From Fructobacillus tropaeoli (GTDB taxonomy: Bacteria; Bacillota; Bacilli; Lactobacillales; Lactobacillaceae): 40,969 nucleotides of DNA. The stretch spans positions 1 through 40,969 of the forward strand of contig NZ_DF968086.1 of the NCBI RefSeq assembly GCF_001047135.2, read 5' to 3'. The translations under genes were made by a program, and so were the position numbers. The notes beneath the pieces are model-generated. The model worked only from the letters and a program-made list of their open reading frames with translations. It was not told where the DNA came from and ran no database searches. Below, piece after piece: positions 1 through 8,496 of the stretch (positions are counted from its first letter, which is position 1; each line of letters starts with the position of its first letter).

Positions 1-62
1 TTGTCGCGCTTTGTGGAACTTTCGCTACATTTGTCGCGCTTTGTGGAACTTTCGCTACATTT
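1..62 (-). repeat. Two tandem 30-bp ATNV-type repeats at the window edge
   Basis: The first 60 bases are two identical 30-bp units, followed by the first bases of a third. Read on the minus strand they encode NVAKVPQSAT twice, the same decapeptide as the repeats in the transfer gene at 24146-25474. I find no start codon in this frame: it meets a TAG in the adjacent hairpin region. This is therefore a stray repeat tract or a gene remnant running off the window, not a gene. It may mark an assembly break at a repeat. Confidence 0.8.
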
Positions 63-126
63 CCAAACGGTCTTATAAATAAAACCGTTTGGCTGCTGCT
101 TCGCAGCTATGTGGGCTTTGCCCACA
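63..126. other. Cluster of three hairpins downstream of the uvrX operon
   Basis: Three inverted repeats follow each other: CCAAACGGT/ACCGTTTGG (63-71 and 84-92), GCTGC/GCAGC (95-99 and 103-107) and TGTGGGC/GCCCACA (110-116 and 120-126). They lie just after the stop of the last gene of the minus-strand UvrX operon. None is followed by a clear T-run on either strand, so classical intrinsic termination is uncertain. Single-strand functions, such as a priming or transfer-related site, remain possible. Confidence 0.6.
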
Positions 127-142
127 CCCATAATGATTGGTG

Positions 143-406
143 CTACTTGGAGATCACGACTGTTAAACCGTGTTCTGTCTTAATCTCTTCAACTGCTAGC
201 AGTACCTGTTCTGATTGTTGGGCTGGATAAGAGGCGATAGCTTGAGAGTGTGTTGCCCGTCCAATTTTATTCCACTCAAAGAAAAGCCCAACTGGGTTGT
301 CAAATTGTGGTAAAACGACCCGTAAGGAATAAAGGGTATTGGGTGCTTTCAGCCACAGTGGTGTAACGTTTTTTAAAATTTCCGCTTTGATTGATTCCGT
401 TTTCAT
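143..406 (-). CDS. Hypothetical protein, third gene of the UvrX operon
   Basis: An 87-residue protein that I do not recognise. It has no membrane segment or signal peptide. Its start codon overlaps the stop of the YolD-like gene by 4 bases (ATGA), so the two are probably translationally coupled and share the LexA-box promoter at 2106-2134. The sequence is compact and mixed in charge, with motifs such as GLFFEWNKIGRATH but no recognisable catalytic signature. Its position as the last gene in a polymerase/YolD operon suggests an accessory role in the plasmid SOS response, but that is inferred from context only. Confidence 0.75.
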   Translation of the reverse strand: MKTESIKAEILKNVTPLWLKAPNTLYSLRVVLPQFDNPVGLFFEWNKIGRATHSQAIASYPAQQSEQVLLAVEEIKTEHGLTVVISK

Positions 407-768
407 TTGATAACCTCCAGGTGGCGAACTAATTCGTATTGATAATGTTTACTTCCAGACCAAAAACCACACTCATCAAAGGCAGTCACTTCTTCGATAA
501 CAGGCTTTGTCGGTTGCTGGTCCGTTGAGGTCTTGTTGACCTGTACAAGCACCTTTCGATGATTGGCGAAAGCCTCCTGACATAGGAACTGCATATCATA
601 AATTGGGGTTTCTTCTAACCAAGTGAGCTGTTCTTGACTAGCCTGCTTAGTACGATTAATTTTCTGGGTATGATCAGAAAGAAAGAAGCCGTTCCACTTG
701 ATTTTGCCGCGCTCCCGGTAATCTTGTTCAAAGAAAACTTTAGCACGACGAATCGCTTCTTCATTCAT
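403..768 (-). CDS. YolD-like protein
   Basis: The start is placed at 768, 22 codons inside the longest open frame, because a strong ribosome binding site (GGAGGG) sits just upstream and the gene then overlaps the end of uvrX by only 8 bases. The 121-residue product has the YolD-family pattern near its N-terminus: RGKIKWNGFFLSDHTQKI resembles the family consensus RGxxKWxxaxxLpEH. YolD-like genes are commonly paired with UvrX-type Y-family polymerases in Firmicutes phages and plasmids, as in Bacillus SP-beta, and are thought to act as accessory factors comparable to UmuD. The biochemical role is not established. Family assignment rests on motif and neighbour. Confidence 0.8.
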   Translation of the reverse strand: MNEEAIRRAKVFFEQDYRERGKIKWNGFFLSDHTQKINRTKQASQEQLTWLEETPIYDMQFLCQEAFANHRKVLVQVNKTSTDQQPTKPVIEEVTAFDECGFWSGSKHYQYELVRHLEVIK

Positions 769-2077
769 AACTATTCCCTCCATTATGACCACCAACAAGG
801 TTGCCACGTTCCAAAGCAGTCCCTCCTTTTTCATAAGAAATCGCTCGCATTACTGCCGTACTACCAAAACGATCACGTAACTGATCCAGTAGTTGCTCGA
901 CATGATTGGGCGCTTCTTCGGTGGTGGCATTAAATAAATCAATCTGTTCTTGGTTATCATCGATCAGATCACCATAAGCTACATAAATGTTCCGAATTGA
1001 CGCCCCAGGCCAATTCTTGCGGAAAATACTCAAGACAGTTTTTATCAAAACATTGCTGTGGTTACTGGGTTCTATGCGCACTGTTTGATGAAAGCCATGT
1101 GTCCCCTCCTCTTCAATAGCTGAATAAGGATAGCCGATACTCAGAGTGACGAGGCGAGCCTGTTTCTTGTGGTGCCGAATCCGAGCAGCAACTTGATCAG
1201 CTAACTCGCTAAGCACTACCTCAATCTCTTCTTGTCTACGATAGTCACGGGGTAAAACTTGCGAATTACTGTAAGACTTATTCTTGACTGTTAGCTTTTC
1301 AGTTAATTCAGAACGGTCAATCCCCCAGGCTAAGGCATATAGCTGTTCACCTATCAAACCCATTTTTTCACGCAAGGCATAGGGATCATAGTTAGCTAAA
1401 TCACCCATCGAGTTAATCCCCCAGTTATTTAGCTTTTTAGCCGTTCGTTTTCCAATACTCCATACATCAGTCAAACTGGTAATCGGCCACAGTTTTTCCG
1501 CCACATCTTCATAATGCCAAGTCCCCTTTAAATCTTTGGCGTGTTTGGCTTCAATGTCTAGGGCTAATTTAGCTAAAACAGGACTGTCACCAATCCCAAC
1601 AGTTAAGTAAAGACCCATGCGGTCACGTGCTTCTTTTTGGATTTTCAATGCCACTTCTTCTGGACTACGACCGAATAAGTGCCAGAAACTGGTCATGTCT
1701 AAAATGGATTCATCAATCGAATAAGGTAAAACGTGCTCTTGATCGACGAACTCCAAAAAGATTTCGTTTAAGGCCAGGTTCTTTTCGATATAGAGGTTCA
1801 TTCTCGGGTTGACCATCATCAATGATGAAGTGTTAGGTAGCTCTCGTTTACGAGTAACATTACTAATACCCAAGTGCTTTTTGGCCATTGGTGAGGCCGC
1901 TAAAACAAGCCCGCCATTGGTATTACGTTGTTCAGACAAAACGACGAGTTCAGCCTTTAGGGGGTTCAACCCACGTTGGACACATTCAACGCTGGCATAA
2001 AAACTCTTTGAGTCAATGAGAAAGAAAACGCGACGCGCTTCTTTTTCATAGACTGATTGTAGTTGTTCAACGCTCAT
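761..2077 (-). CDS. uvrX: UvrX-like Y-family DNA polymerase (UmuC/ImpB/MucB family)
   Basis: An error-prone translesion polymerase of 438 residues. The start at 2077 (MSVEQL) is preferred over an upstream in-frame ATG because AGAGGTGAAC lies directly before it, and because the upstream ATG would lie above the promoter and LexA box. Palm-domain metal ligands are visible: D22 in FLIDSKSFYASVE and D122-E123 in YSIDESILD. A helix-hairpin-helix-like stretch (VWSIGKRTAKKLNNWGI) follows, then a little-finger region ending near residue 380. The family bypasses DNA lesions during the SOS response. It heads a three-gene operon with a YolD-like gene, transcribed from a promoter whose spacer contains a near-perfect Gram-positive LexA box, so SOS induction is strongly expected. 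Confidence 0.92.
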   Translation of the reverse strand: MSVEQLQSVYEKEARRVFFLIDSKSFYASVECVQRGLNPLKAELVVLSEQRNTNGGLVLAASPMAKKHLGISNVTRKRELPNTSSLMMVNPRMNLYIEKNLALNEIFLEFVDQEHVLPYSIDESILDMTSFWHLFGRSPEEVALKIQKEARDRMGLYLTVGIGDSPVLAKLALDIEAKHAKDLKGTWHYEDVAEKLWPITSLTDVWSIGKRTAKKLNNWGINSMGDLANYDPYALREKMGLIGEQLYALAWGIDRSELTEKLTVKNKSYSNSQVLPRDYRRQEEIEVVLSELADQVAARIRHHKKQARLVTLSIGYPYSAIEEEGTHGFHQTVRIEPSNHSNVLIKTVLSIFRKNWPGASIRNIYVAYGDLIDDNQEQIDLFNATTEEAPNHVEQLLDQLRDRFGSTAVMRAISYEKGGTALERGNLVGGHNGGNSYE

Positions 2078-2105
2078 CTTGTTCACCTCTTTAAAACATA
2101 AGAAT

Positions 2106-2134
2106 AGTATACGAACATCTGTTCGTATTATCAA
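2106..2134 (-). promoter_or_regulatory. Promoter of the uvrX operon with embedded LexA (DinR) box
   Basis: On the minus strand, TTGATA (2129-2134) and TATACT (2106-2111) are separated by 17 bp, a near-consensus vegetative promoter. The spacer and the edge of the -10 contain ACGAACAtcTGTTCGT (2111-2126), a palindrome matching the Gram-positive LexA operator GAAC-N4-GTTC. LexA bound here would block RNA polymerase directly, giving SOS-inducible expression of the polymerase operon. The -10 lies about 30 bases upstream of the chosen uvrX start. Confidence 0.9.
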
Positions 2135-2162
2135 GAGAAAAGGTTGATAATAGCAAAAGAAA

Positions 2163-2193
2163 AAGCCCCCTACTGTTTGCAAGTAAAGGACTT
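2163..2193 (-). terminator. Intrinsic terminator after the frameshifted membrane gene
   Basis: On the minus strand a 12-bp stem with several G-U pairs (arms 2182-2193 and 2163-2174, loop 2175-2181) is followed by a T-rich run. It separates the 2212-2991 gene from the SOS operon promoter. Confidence 0.7.
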
Positions 2194-2211
2194 CTGATTT
2201 ATTGATAGAAA

Positions 2212-2991
2212 TCATTCAATTAAACTGTTGATTTGCTCAGCATACGGATCCAGTGAAATAATAGTTGACCTATTTTGAACAGCCCTTTTAAAGGTTGGTG
2301 TAGAGTTCAAAAAATCAAGCTCTTCTAAATTGACAATTACTTCTGAAGATGTGTCAATGGGAACTGCATGCGCTATTTTTTCTACTTTAAGGTCTTTCCT
2401 ATATTTGTATTTCCCGCTAACGGTAAATAGATGAATCTTGCCGTTAACGGGTATAGAGACGATATCCCCTTCCTTCATATTTAGCAATTTAACGAAGTAA
2501 CCAGCAATTTGACCAATATATGTGTCTGACATCTCACGATAATACTGATTATTTTCTTTCTTCTTCAATTTATTAATTTCTTGTTTAACAACCTTACGAA
2601 TATTATCATCTGATTTATCATAATTATTTTTTTTAGTAACTCATTAATATCACCTAAATCATTCCAACTAATACCAATAATCTTCTTCTCTCTAAACGTC
2701 TCAATTAATTGCTTACCATCAATAACTGAGCCTACTTTATAATAATTTGTTTTTTCATTTGAAATTTTTGGATGTTCTTCAATTTTAAATGTGAAGAAAG
2801 AGGAAAGTGGTGTTTTTATATTTTGATAGACAAGCTGTGATATACAAAAAACAATAAAAACGGCCAAAATTGATGCCCATGCTTGAAGGAATACTTCTCT
2901 AAGATCCCCCAATGCTGTTGGAAGAGAAAAACATGCGAGAACAATAAATTATTAAAATGGGCAATATTATTTTTATGTTAAATTTTTTCAT
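2212..2991 (-). pseudogene. Membrane-anchored hypothetical protein, frameshifted
   Basis: Two neighbouring reading frames (2565-2912 and 2212-2568) read as one protein if one base is added in the run of eight Ts at 2627-2634: LLKK would then continue as NNYDKSDDNIRKVVKQ into the downstream frame. A plausible start lies further up, an ATG at 2989-2991 behind AGGAG, encoding a signal-like MKKFNIKIILPILI. Joining it to the hydrophobic stretch that follows (ILAVFIVFCISQLVY) needs a second, opposite shift near 2940. The intact form would have one or two N-terminal membrane segments and a soluble domain of roughly 200 residues. I do not recognise the family. The frame status may be decay, sequencing error, or -1 slippage at A-AAA-AAA. 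Confidence 0.55.
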
Positions 2992-3014
2992 TATAGACTG
3001 TGCTCCTATGCTAA

Positions 3015-3020
3015 ATTGTA
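3015..3020 (-). promoter_or_regulatory. Possible extended -10 element upstream of the frameshifted gene
   Basis: The minus strand reads TGCTACAAT here, an extended -10 (TG-N-TACAAT), about 24 bases before the ATG at 2991 and just upstream of the AGGAG ribosome binding site. No good -35 is visible at the expected distance, so this is a weak call. Confidence 0.35.
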
Positions 3021-3072
3021 GCAAGAAAATTATTAAACTTTTATGCAGTTTCGATTTGATCATGAGTCATTG

Positions 3073-3771
3073 CTACTTATTAGGTAACTTAATTTGATCT
3101 TTGATTGACTCTCTTGCTTTTTCGTATTGATCGAAGGATCTTTGCAAGTTTCTTATAGGTTCTTCAAGATAAAGTTTTCGAATTTTTGGTTCCTCTGTAT
3201 GTTTTTCTAGAAATTCATAGTGGTCTATTTTATTTCCGAAATTAAGTTGGTGACCTCTATTATATCGATCTTCTTCTTTTCGATATTGTGCTAATAAAAT
3301 AGCATAATGTCTCCGGCCATCTAGTAAATCAGCATAGTTTTTGATAAAAGTTGATAGGGCCTTACTTGCTGGTTCATCAAACAAAAAATTAGAAAGATTT
3401 GCTCGACTATTAAGATCGCTGATTTTTTTCAAAAATACATTTTGAGCTTCAGGATAATTTAATGGGTTCTCGTAAACGTCAAAGGGATTAGGAATAACTG
3501 CCCTTAAGCTTTCTAATTCAGTGCAATTAATCATAGCTCTAAAGTTAATGGGATTCACTTCTTGATAATTTTCGTTCAATTTCAAAATGCTTTTTTCAGC
3601 AACTATGACTTCGTATAACTGTTCGGAGAGTTGGAAAGTATTGAAACGTTTTTCTAAAAGCTCAAGCTTATTCGATTGTTTTAGTGTTCTGTTTGTTTGC
3701 CATAAAGACCAAGCACTGGTACCTAAAGATAGAATAATACCTAGTAGAGTTATCCAATCTGAAATTACCAT
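3073..3771 (-). CDS. Membrane-anchored hypothetical protein next to the type III R-M system
   Basis: A 232-residue protein that I do not recognise. The first 24 residues form one hydrophobic segment (WITLLGIILSLGTSAWSLW), followed by a charged, probably helical stretch and a long soluble domain, so a single-pass membrane protein with its bulk in the cytoplasm is likely. The start is supported by AAGGAG eight bases upstream. It begins about 30 bases after the end of res on the same strand, with no terminator between them, so it is probably co-transcribed with mod-res. That position suggests an accessory or second defence protein, but no catalytic motif is evident. Base composition is AT-rich compared with the transfer genes. 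Confidence 0.75.
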   Translation of the reverse strand: MVISDWITLLGIILSLGTSAWSLWQTNRTLKQSNKLELLEKRFNTFQLSEQLYEVIVAEKSILKLNENYQEVNPINFRAMINCTELESLRAVIPNPFDVYENPLNYPEAQNVFLKKISDLNSRANLSNFLFDEPASKALSTFIKNYADLLDGRRHYAILLAQYRKEEDRYNRGHQLNFGNKIDHYEFLEKHTEEPKIRKLYLEEPIRNLQRSFDQYEKARESIKDQIKLPNK

Positions 3772-3801
3772 TTTAACTGCTCCTTTTTCTAATAAGTTTT
3801 A

Positions 3802-6414
3802 TCAGTCAATAAACTTTGAAATACTTTTTCTTACTTCCCGTTCATCACCGGCCACATAAAAACGGACACCATACAATTTGGTGTTGCTATTTTCGCCAAT
3901 AATCTCAATATTTTCTGGGGAGATACTTGTTAACAAATCTTCTTTCCACTGATCTTGAGCTAATAATTGATTACCCTTAGGTTCAAGATAAAGCTGATAG
4001 ATATAGGATTCATTGGCAAGATACAAAACAAAGTCCGGCAAAAATCCAGCATAGTGCGAAACTGTACCGGAAAAGGCATGCAGTTTCAGATTGGAATTTC
4101 GTTCATCACTACGAATCAGGTAGACATCTTGGTAACGTTCTTGCAACTTTGCAATGTAGCCACGAACCAATTCGATTAGGCTTTTTTCTAAGCCATCGAC
4201 AATTGCTTCATCATAGACAAACCAGGATTCTTTTTTCAAATCATAAGCGGATATAAGTTCACTTATTCCAGCGCCTTTATGGTTGATAGGAACACGTTTC
4301 TGATAATCCTGTATGACTTCTTTAATGGGAATACCCAAGAACCGATTCGTTCCCCTTTGACGCTTATAATTCATCACCAACATGCGTTGAATATAAGCGA
4401 GATATTTTTCCACGACCAGTAACTGCGTAGCTCGGGGCAGCTCTTTTACAGCGCCAGCTGAAACAATTGCTTGAATTTCTAGAATGTTACCTAACCATTC
4501 TGGCGCCTTTCGAAACTCCTCCAAAGAACTAAGGGTAGGCATGTACTTTTTCATATTTTGAAAACGGAAAAATGGATTTCGAGCCATCGCCTTTTTAACG
4601 AGTTGATCATCCATTTTAACGAGACGTGTCTCCGTCTGTTGAGAAGAATTTTCTGGACGAAAGGCGCTCTCTTCTAGGGTGGCCGTTTCAATATTGACAG
4701 TTGGTAATTCGGCTATTGAAACACCATATTTTTCGAGACCATTATAGTCATTTTCAGGGATATCCTCGACTTCGTTATAGTAGAGCTTTCCTTGTTGATA
4801 GACATGGGAACGTTTAAAAGAATCTTTGACGCGCGTTGTTAATAGTTCAAAATCTTGGTCATCTTCTACCTGTAATTGCATGGCCTCAAATGATTTGGTT
4901 AGATTCTCAATATACTTTTTATCGTTGATGGTGTGATAATGCAGTGACTCCAAAATCTGTCGTTCAGGTGTCGCGTGGTCAAACCTTCTGGTAAATGATG
5001 TCGCCCCTTCAAAGACAAAAGGATTATATCGCGCCCCACGTCCAATTAATTGTGCCTCACTGTTCGTTTGATTCTGGGTAATTGTTTGCTCCCCAATGCG
5101 AACAATATCATAGAGGTTTAAAACATCCCAACCTTCCGATAGCTTAGCAACCGCGAAGATAGCACGAAACGGGTTGTTCGGCTCTTCTAGAGTGTTTAGA
5201 TTATGAAAGTTATTAGTGTCTTCTAAGAGGCTTTTTTGGCTGGTATCGTTGACGTTAATCGTATTTAAAGCCTGAAAATCACGTTGTAATTCGCGTACGA
5301 GCACGCCTAAGTCAACCGTCTGATAATAGCGATAAGCTTGTCTTAAAGTAGAGGACTGAGTAGTCTGACTCTGATCGTTGATGAAATTAGAAAGGGAGTC
5401 GACTGTTAGTTGCTCAATAATCGTTAGAAATTGATTGCGTGCTTCTTTGGAGACGTCAATTTTATTGGATTTAAACAAAATAACCGGTTTGAAGTCTGGA
5501 ATGCCAGCTTGATGAGCCATTCTTTTCCGATACTGCGAGAGTAAAATCGCATTTAGCATCTTAGCTTGGTCATCATCATTGGCTTGTAGACGAGCAATTT
5601 TTTTCGAATAACCAGCTTCCTGAAACTGTTTTAAATCATACTGAAAAATGACCTTATCCCGGTATTTCTCATAGATGGTTTCATTATTTAAATCAATAGT
5701 GGCCGTAAACTCTAGTTGCCGATTTGCTGGGTTCGATTGACGTACGCGATCTAGTGTATATTCCCAGGCCCTATTTTCCTGATCCTTTTTACTCTTTGTA
5801 CCGGCAGAAAAATGGTGGGCTTCATCAGCTAAAATAATGAGTTTTTGTTTGGCTAAGTCCTCATAAGTTAATCCATTTTCACGCGGGGTGTTGAGTTCAT
5901 TTGCTAGTGTTTGAATGGTTGTCATTCGTAGATAAATGACACCGGGTTCTGGATTCTTGGGGAACTGCTGGACTTCTTTTACTTGCAAGTTAAGTCCATC
6001 AATACTTAGAGGTTGCGAAAACAGATATTTGGGCGACTGCGTATTCACCATGTTTTCGCGAGTCTTGGTAATCACGGCATTTGTGTTGACCACAAAGAGA
6101 AAATTTTGGTAGCCAAATTCTTGGTAGAAATAAAGGATATCAGCGGCCATAACGTCGGTTTTACCGGACCCTGTCGCCATATGAAAAAGGAGCTGATTAA
6201 AACGACTAGTGACGTTATCATCTTTTTGTGTGTAGTTGAGATGATAAAGCGACTCTTTTTGATAGTCACGTAACTGATGCTTGAGGTTGTTTTTGATGTA
6301 GTCGGGGTAGGTAAAATTATGGCGAGGCTCATCATTTTTCAAAAAATTATGGCTATAGTTTTGAATTTCTTGAATAATGGGTAGAACTAATTGACGAGTA
6401 ATTTTCTTGGCCAT
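3802..6414 (-). CDS. res: Type III restriction endonuclease, Res subunit
   Basis: The translocase/nuclease subunit of a type III restriction system (870 residues). It carries a superfamily 2 helicase core: Walker A TGSGKT at 81-86, DEAH box at 197-200 (LIILADEAHHF) and a motif-VI-like QLIGRGARYNPF near residue 460. The C-terminal nuclease domain has a PD-(D/E)xK arrangement: PDF at 793-795 and EPK at 811-813. All hallmark residues are present, so the protein looks active. It works as a complex with Mod, cutting DNA after collision of translocating complexes at inversely oriented unmethylated sites. Its ATG overlaps the mod stop codon by one base (TAATG), so translation is coupled to mod. Confidence 0.95.
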   Translation of the reverse strand: MAKKITRQLVLPIIQEIQNYSHNFLKNDEPRHNFTYPDYIKNNLKHQLRDYQKESLYHLNYTQKDDNVTSRFNQLLFHMATGSGKTDVMAADILYFYQEFGYQNFLFVVNTNAVITKTRENMVNTQSPKYLFSQPLSIDGLNLQVKEVQQFPKNPEPGVIYLRMTTIQTLANELNTPRENGLTYEDLAKQKLIILADEAHHFSAGTKSKKDQENRAWEYTLDRVRQSNPANRQLEFTATIDLNNETIYEKYRDKVIFQYDLKQFQEAGYSKKIARLQANDDDQAKMLNAILLSQYRKRMAHQAGIPDFKPVILFKSNKIDVSKEARNQFLTIIEQLTVDSLSNFINDQSQTTQSSTLRQAYRYYQTVDLGVLVRELQRDFQALNTINVNDTSQKSLLEDTNNFHNLNTLEEPNNPFRAIFAVAKLSEGWDVLNLYDIVRIGEQTITQNQTNSEAQLIGRGARYNPFVFEGATSFTRRFDHATPERQILESLHYHTINDKKYIENLTKSFEAMQLQVEDDQDFELLTTRVKDSFKRSHVYQQGKLYYNEVEDIPENDYNGLEKYGVSIAELPTVNIETATLEESAFRPENSSQQTETRLVKMDDQLVKKAMARNPFFRFQNMKKYMPTLSSLEEFRKAPEWLGNILEIQAIVSAGAVKELPRATQLLVVEKYLAYIQRMLVMNYKRQRGTNRFLGIPIKEVIQDYQKRVPINHKGAGISELISAYDLKKESWFVYDEAIVDGLEKSLIELVRGYIAKLQERYQDVYLIRSDERNSNLKLHAFSGTVSHYAGFLPDFVLYLANESYIYQLYLEPKGNQLLAQDQWKEDLLTSISPENIEIIGENSNTKLYGVRFYVAGDEREVRKSISKFID

Positions 6415-8477
6415 TAGTCGTCCTCCGCATAAAAACTTTTGTTAAAGGCAATATCATTAGAGGACATTAATTCTTGGACATTAGCGTCATCAATATTGCT
6501 GTAAGAGTAATAGAGTTGATTCTTGTCTAATACCTTGATGAGGAGTTTTTTCTTGTTATCGAGTGGCATTTCCTGATATTCAGCATCTTGTAGAACTTTG
6601 TCCAGATCGACCCGAAAATCAAGGTCTGCCGCACCTTCCAGCATAGGAGTGACGACGTCATTAAGTGCGGAAGCGTTTTGGGCATTTTGAATATCGCGCA
6701 GGTAGCCTTGATTTTTTTCCATCAATTCCGCATAGACAAAGGAACCACCTCCCTGCCAATTAACATCTTTGGAGATTCCGCCTTGCTCACCAGCAATCAC
6801 TTTTTTAAGGCGTTCAACAGAGACCGTTTTAATGTAGTCCATCTGTTCAATTCCAATAAAGCGACGGTTCATTTTCATGGCGACTGCCTGAGTGGTTGCG
6901 GATCCCATGAAGAAATCCAACACAATATCTCCAGAAAGACTATTAGATTGAATAACTCGCTGAAGTAGTTTTTCTGGCTTTTCTCCATTTTCAAACGTTA
7001 CTTCGCCACCCTCTTTACTGATGGATGCCCACGATATATCGTCCCACAAAGTACCAGCTTTTTCTGTTTTATATACAACTCCTTCTTCTTCAAAAGCTGT
7101 TGCCGAAAGAAAGCTAACAAGTCTTTTTGTTTTTCCAATAAATCCTACATCAATTTTTTTTCCTTTATTTCGTCCAGAGATAGGTGCATATCTAGCTATA
7201 ACAAATTCATTTTTATCAGAAACAGCGTTTTTAACCCTCTTTCTAATACTAGTTTGTGCATTCTCAGTAGTAAATATTTTATTTAAATATTTTACATACA
7301 CATCTGTTTCAGGTATACCTTCTTCCTTAGAAATTTCAGAAATGCTTTTTATCTTGAAGTTTTTTACTTCAAATAACTCAATGGGCTTACCTGAACCATC
7401 AAGGGTCTCGCCAATTTTAACTAATTCTCCAGAATCAACTAAGACAGATTTATACGCGAATGACTTTCCTGAAGATTTACGTTCTTGAATATACAAATCT
7501 AACGGAACCGTTTTATTTTGAATGTTGATTTGTGCGAAGTCATTTTGATAAATAGTAATAAACTCTGTATTTTTCTTTAATTTTTTATCTTCTCCCCCTC
7601 CTGATGCTCCACTTGAAGACTTCGTTTTAACCGTAACAGTGTTTAAATAATGATTTCTTCCAAAAACCATATCCATTACTACCTTAAGATATGCTTGTTC
7701 ACCATCATCTGTATGAATAAAAATCATACCATCATCTGATAATAGTTGTTTGGCAATTTCCAATCGATTAATTATAAAGACTAACCATGAAGCATGATTG
7801 AATTTATCATTATAAGCAAAAGAGTCGGAATTAGTATTGTAGGGAGGATCTAGATAAATCAGTTTTACTTTACCAGCATAGCGTTTTTTCAAACTATACA
7901 ACGCTACTAAATTATTTCCTTTGATAATTAAATTATCGCCATCAAAAGTATCAACAGATTCGCCATCTAAATGCTCTTTGTCATATTTAGTAGCATTTTT
8001 AAAGATTTTAGGTTCTAATAATTCATCAATCTCAGACTTAGCTATGGTTTCATTTAGAAACACTTCGTCTGTATCTTTTTGATCTTCTTTGGTCATACCT
8101 GCCTTTAACACAGTATCTTTAAAAGGAAAATCTAAGACTACGTCAGCGGTTTCATCAATAAATTTATTTCCGGCGTTTAGTCCAATTTTATTTTCGAACC
8201 TAGTGTAGCTGTCTTGCCAGTATTCCTTATAGGTGAACATTTCAATAAACTGATTAAGCTTAAACACTTCAATATTTTTTTCATCAACTAAAACGTTCTC
8301 TGTATAGGTATCGTGAATCAGTTGATTAGACAGCAATGCTTTCATCAGCATTGGGGTATATGCGTCCAAATCTTCAATGACTTTGTTTCGCTTTAAATTA
8401 CCATTACTAGTAAAATATGTTGAACCGAAATCTTTTAAAATTGATTTGGTTGTTGCCATAATTTTGGAATCTATCAT
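6414..8477 (-). CDS. mod: Type III DNA adenine methyltransferase, Mod subunit
   Basis: The modification and specificity subunit (687 residues). The catalytic motif IV DPPYN is at 210-214 and the AdoMet-binding motif I (DFFMGSATT) follows at about 521. That order (IV before I) is the beta class typical of type III Mod proteins, which make N6-methyladenine. The region between, roughly residues 280-470, is the target recognition domain, and it is visibly more AT-rich than its flanks. The start at 8477 is favoured by GGAG upstream; an in-frame ATG six codons later lacks a ribosome binding site. It is followed directly by res. No simple-sequence repeat suggesting phase variation was seen. Confidence 0.94.
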   Translation of the reverse strand: MIDSKIMATTKSILKDFGSTYFTSNGNLKRNKVIEDLDAYTPMLMKALLSNQLIHDTYTENVLVDEKNIEVFKLNQFIEMFTYKEYWQDSYTRFENKIGLNAGNKFIDETADVVLDFPFKDTVLKAGMTKEDQKDTDEVFLNETIAKSEIDELLEPKIFKNATKYDKEHLDGESVDTFDGDNLIIKGNNLVALYSLKKRYAGKVKLIYLDPPYNTNSDSFAYNDKFNHASWLVFIINRLEIAKQLLSDDGMIFIHTDDGEQAYLKVVMDMVFGRNHYLNTVTVKTKSSSGASGGGEDKKLKKNTEFITIYQNDFAQINIQNKTVPLDLYIQERKSSGKSFAYKSVLVDSGELVKIGETLDGSGKPIELFEVKNFKIKSISEISKEEGIPETDVYVKYLNKIFTTENAQTSIRKRVKNAVSDKNEFVIARYAPISGRNKGKKIDVGFIGKTKRLVSFLSATAFEEEGVVYKTEKAGTLWDDISWASISKEGGEVTFENGEKPEKLLQRVIQSNSLSGDIVLDFFMGSATTQAVAMKMNRRFIGIEQMDYIKTVSVERLKKVIAGEQGGISKDVNWQGGGSFVYAELMEKNQGYLRDIQNAQNASALNDVVTPMLEGAADLDFRVDLDKVLQDAEYQEMPLDNKKKLLIKVLDKNQLYYSYSNIDDANVQELMSSNDIAFNKSFYAEDD

Positions 8478-8496
8478 TGACCTAATTACTCCATTT

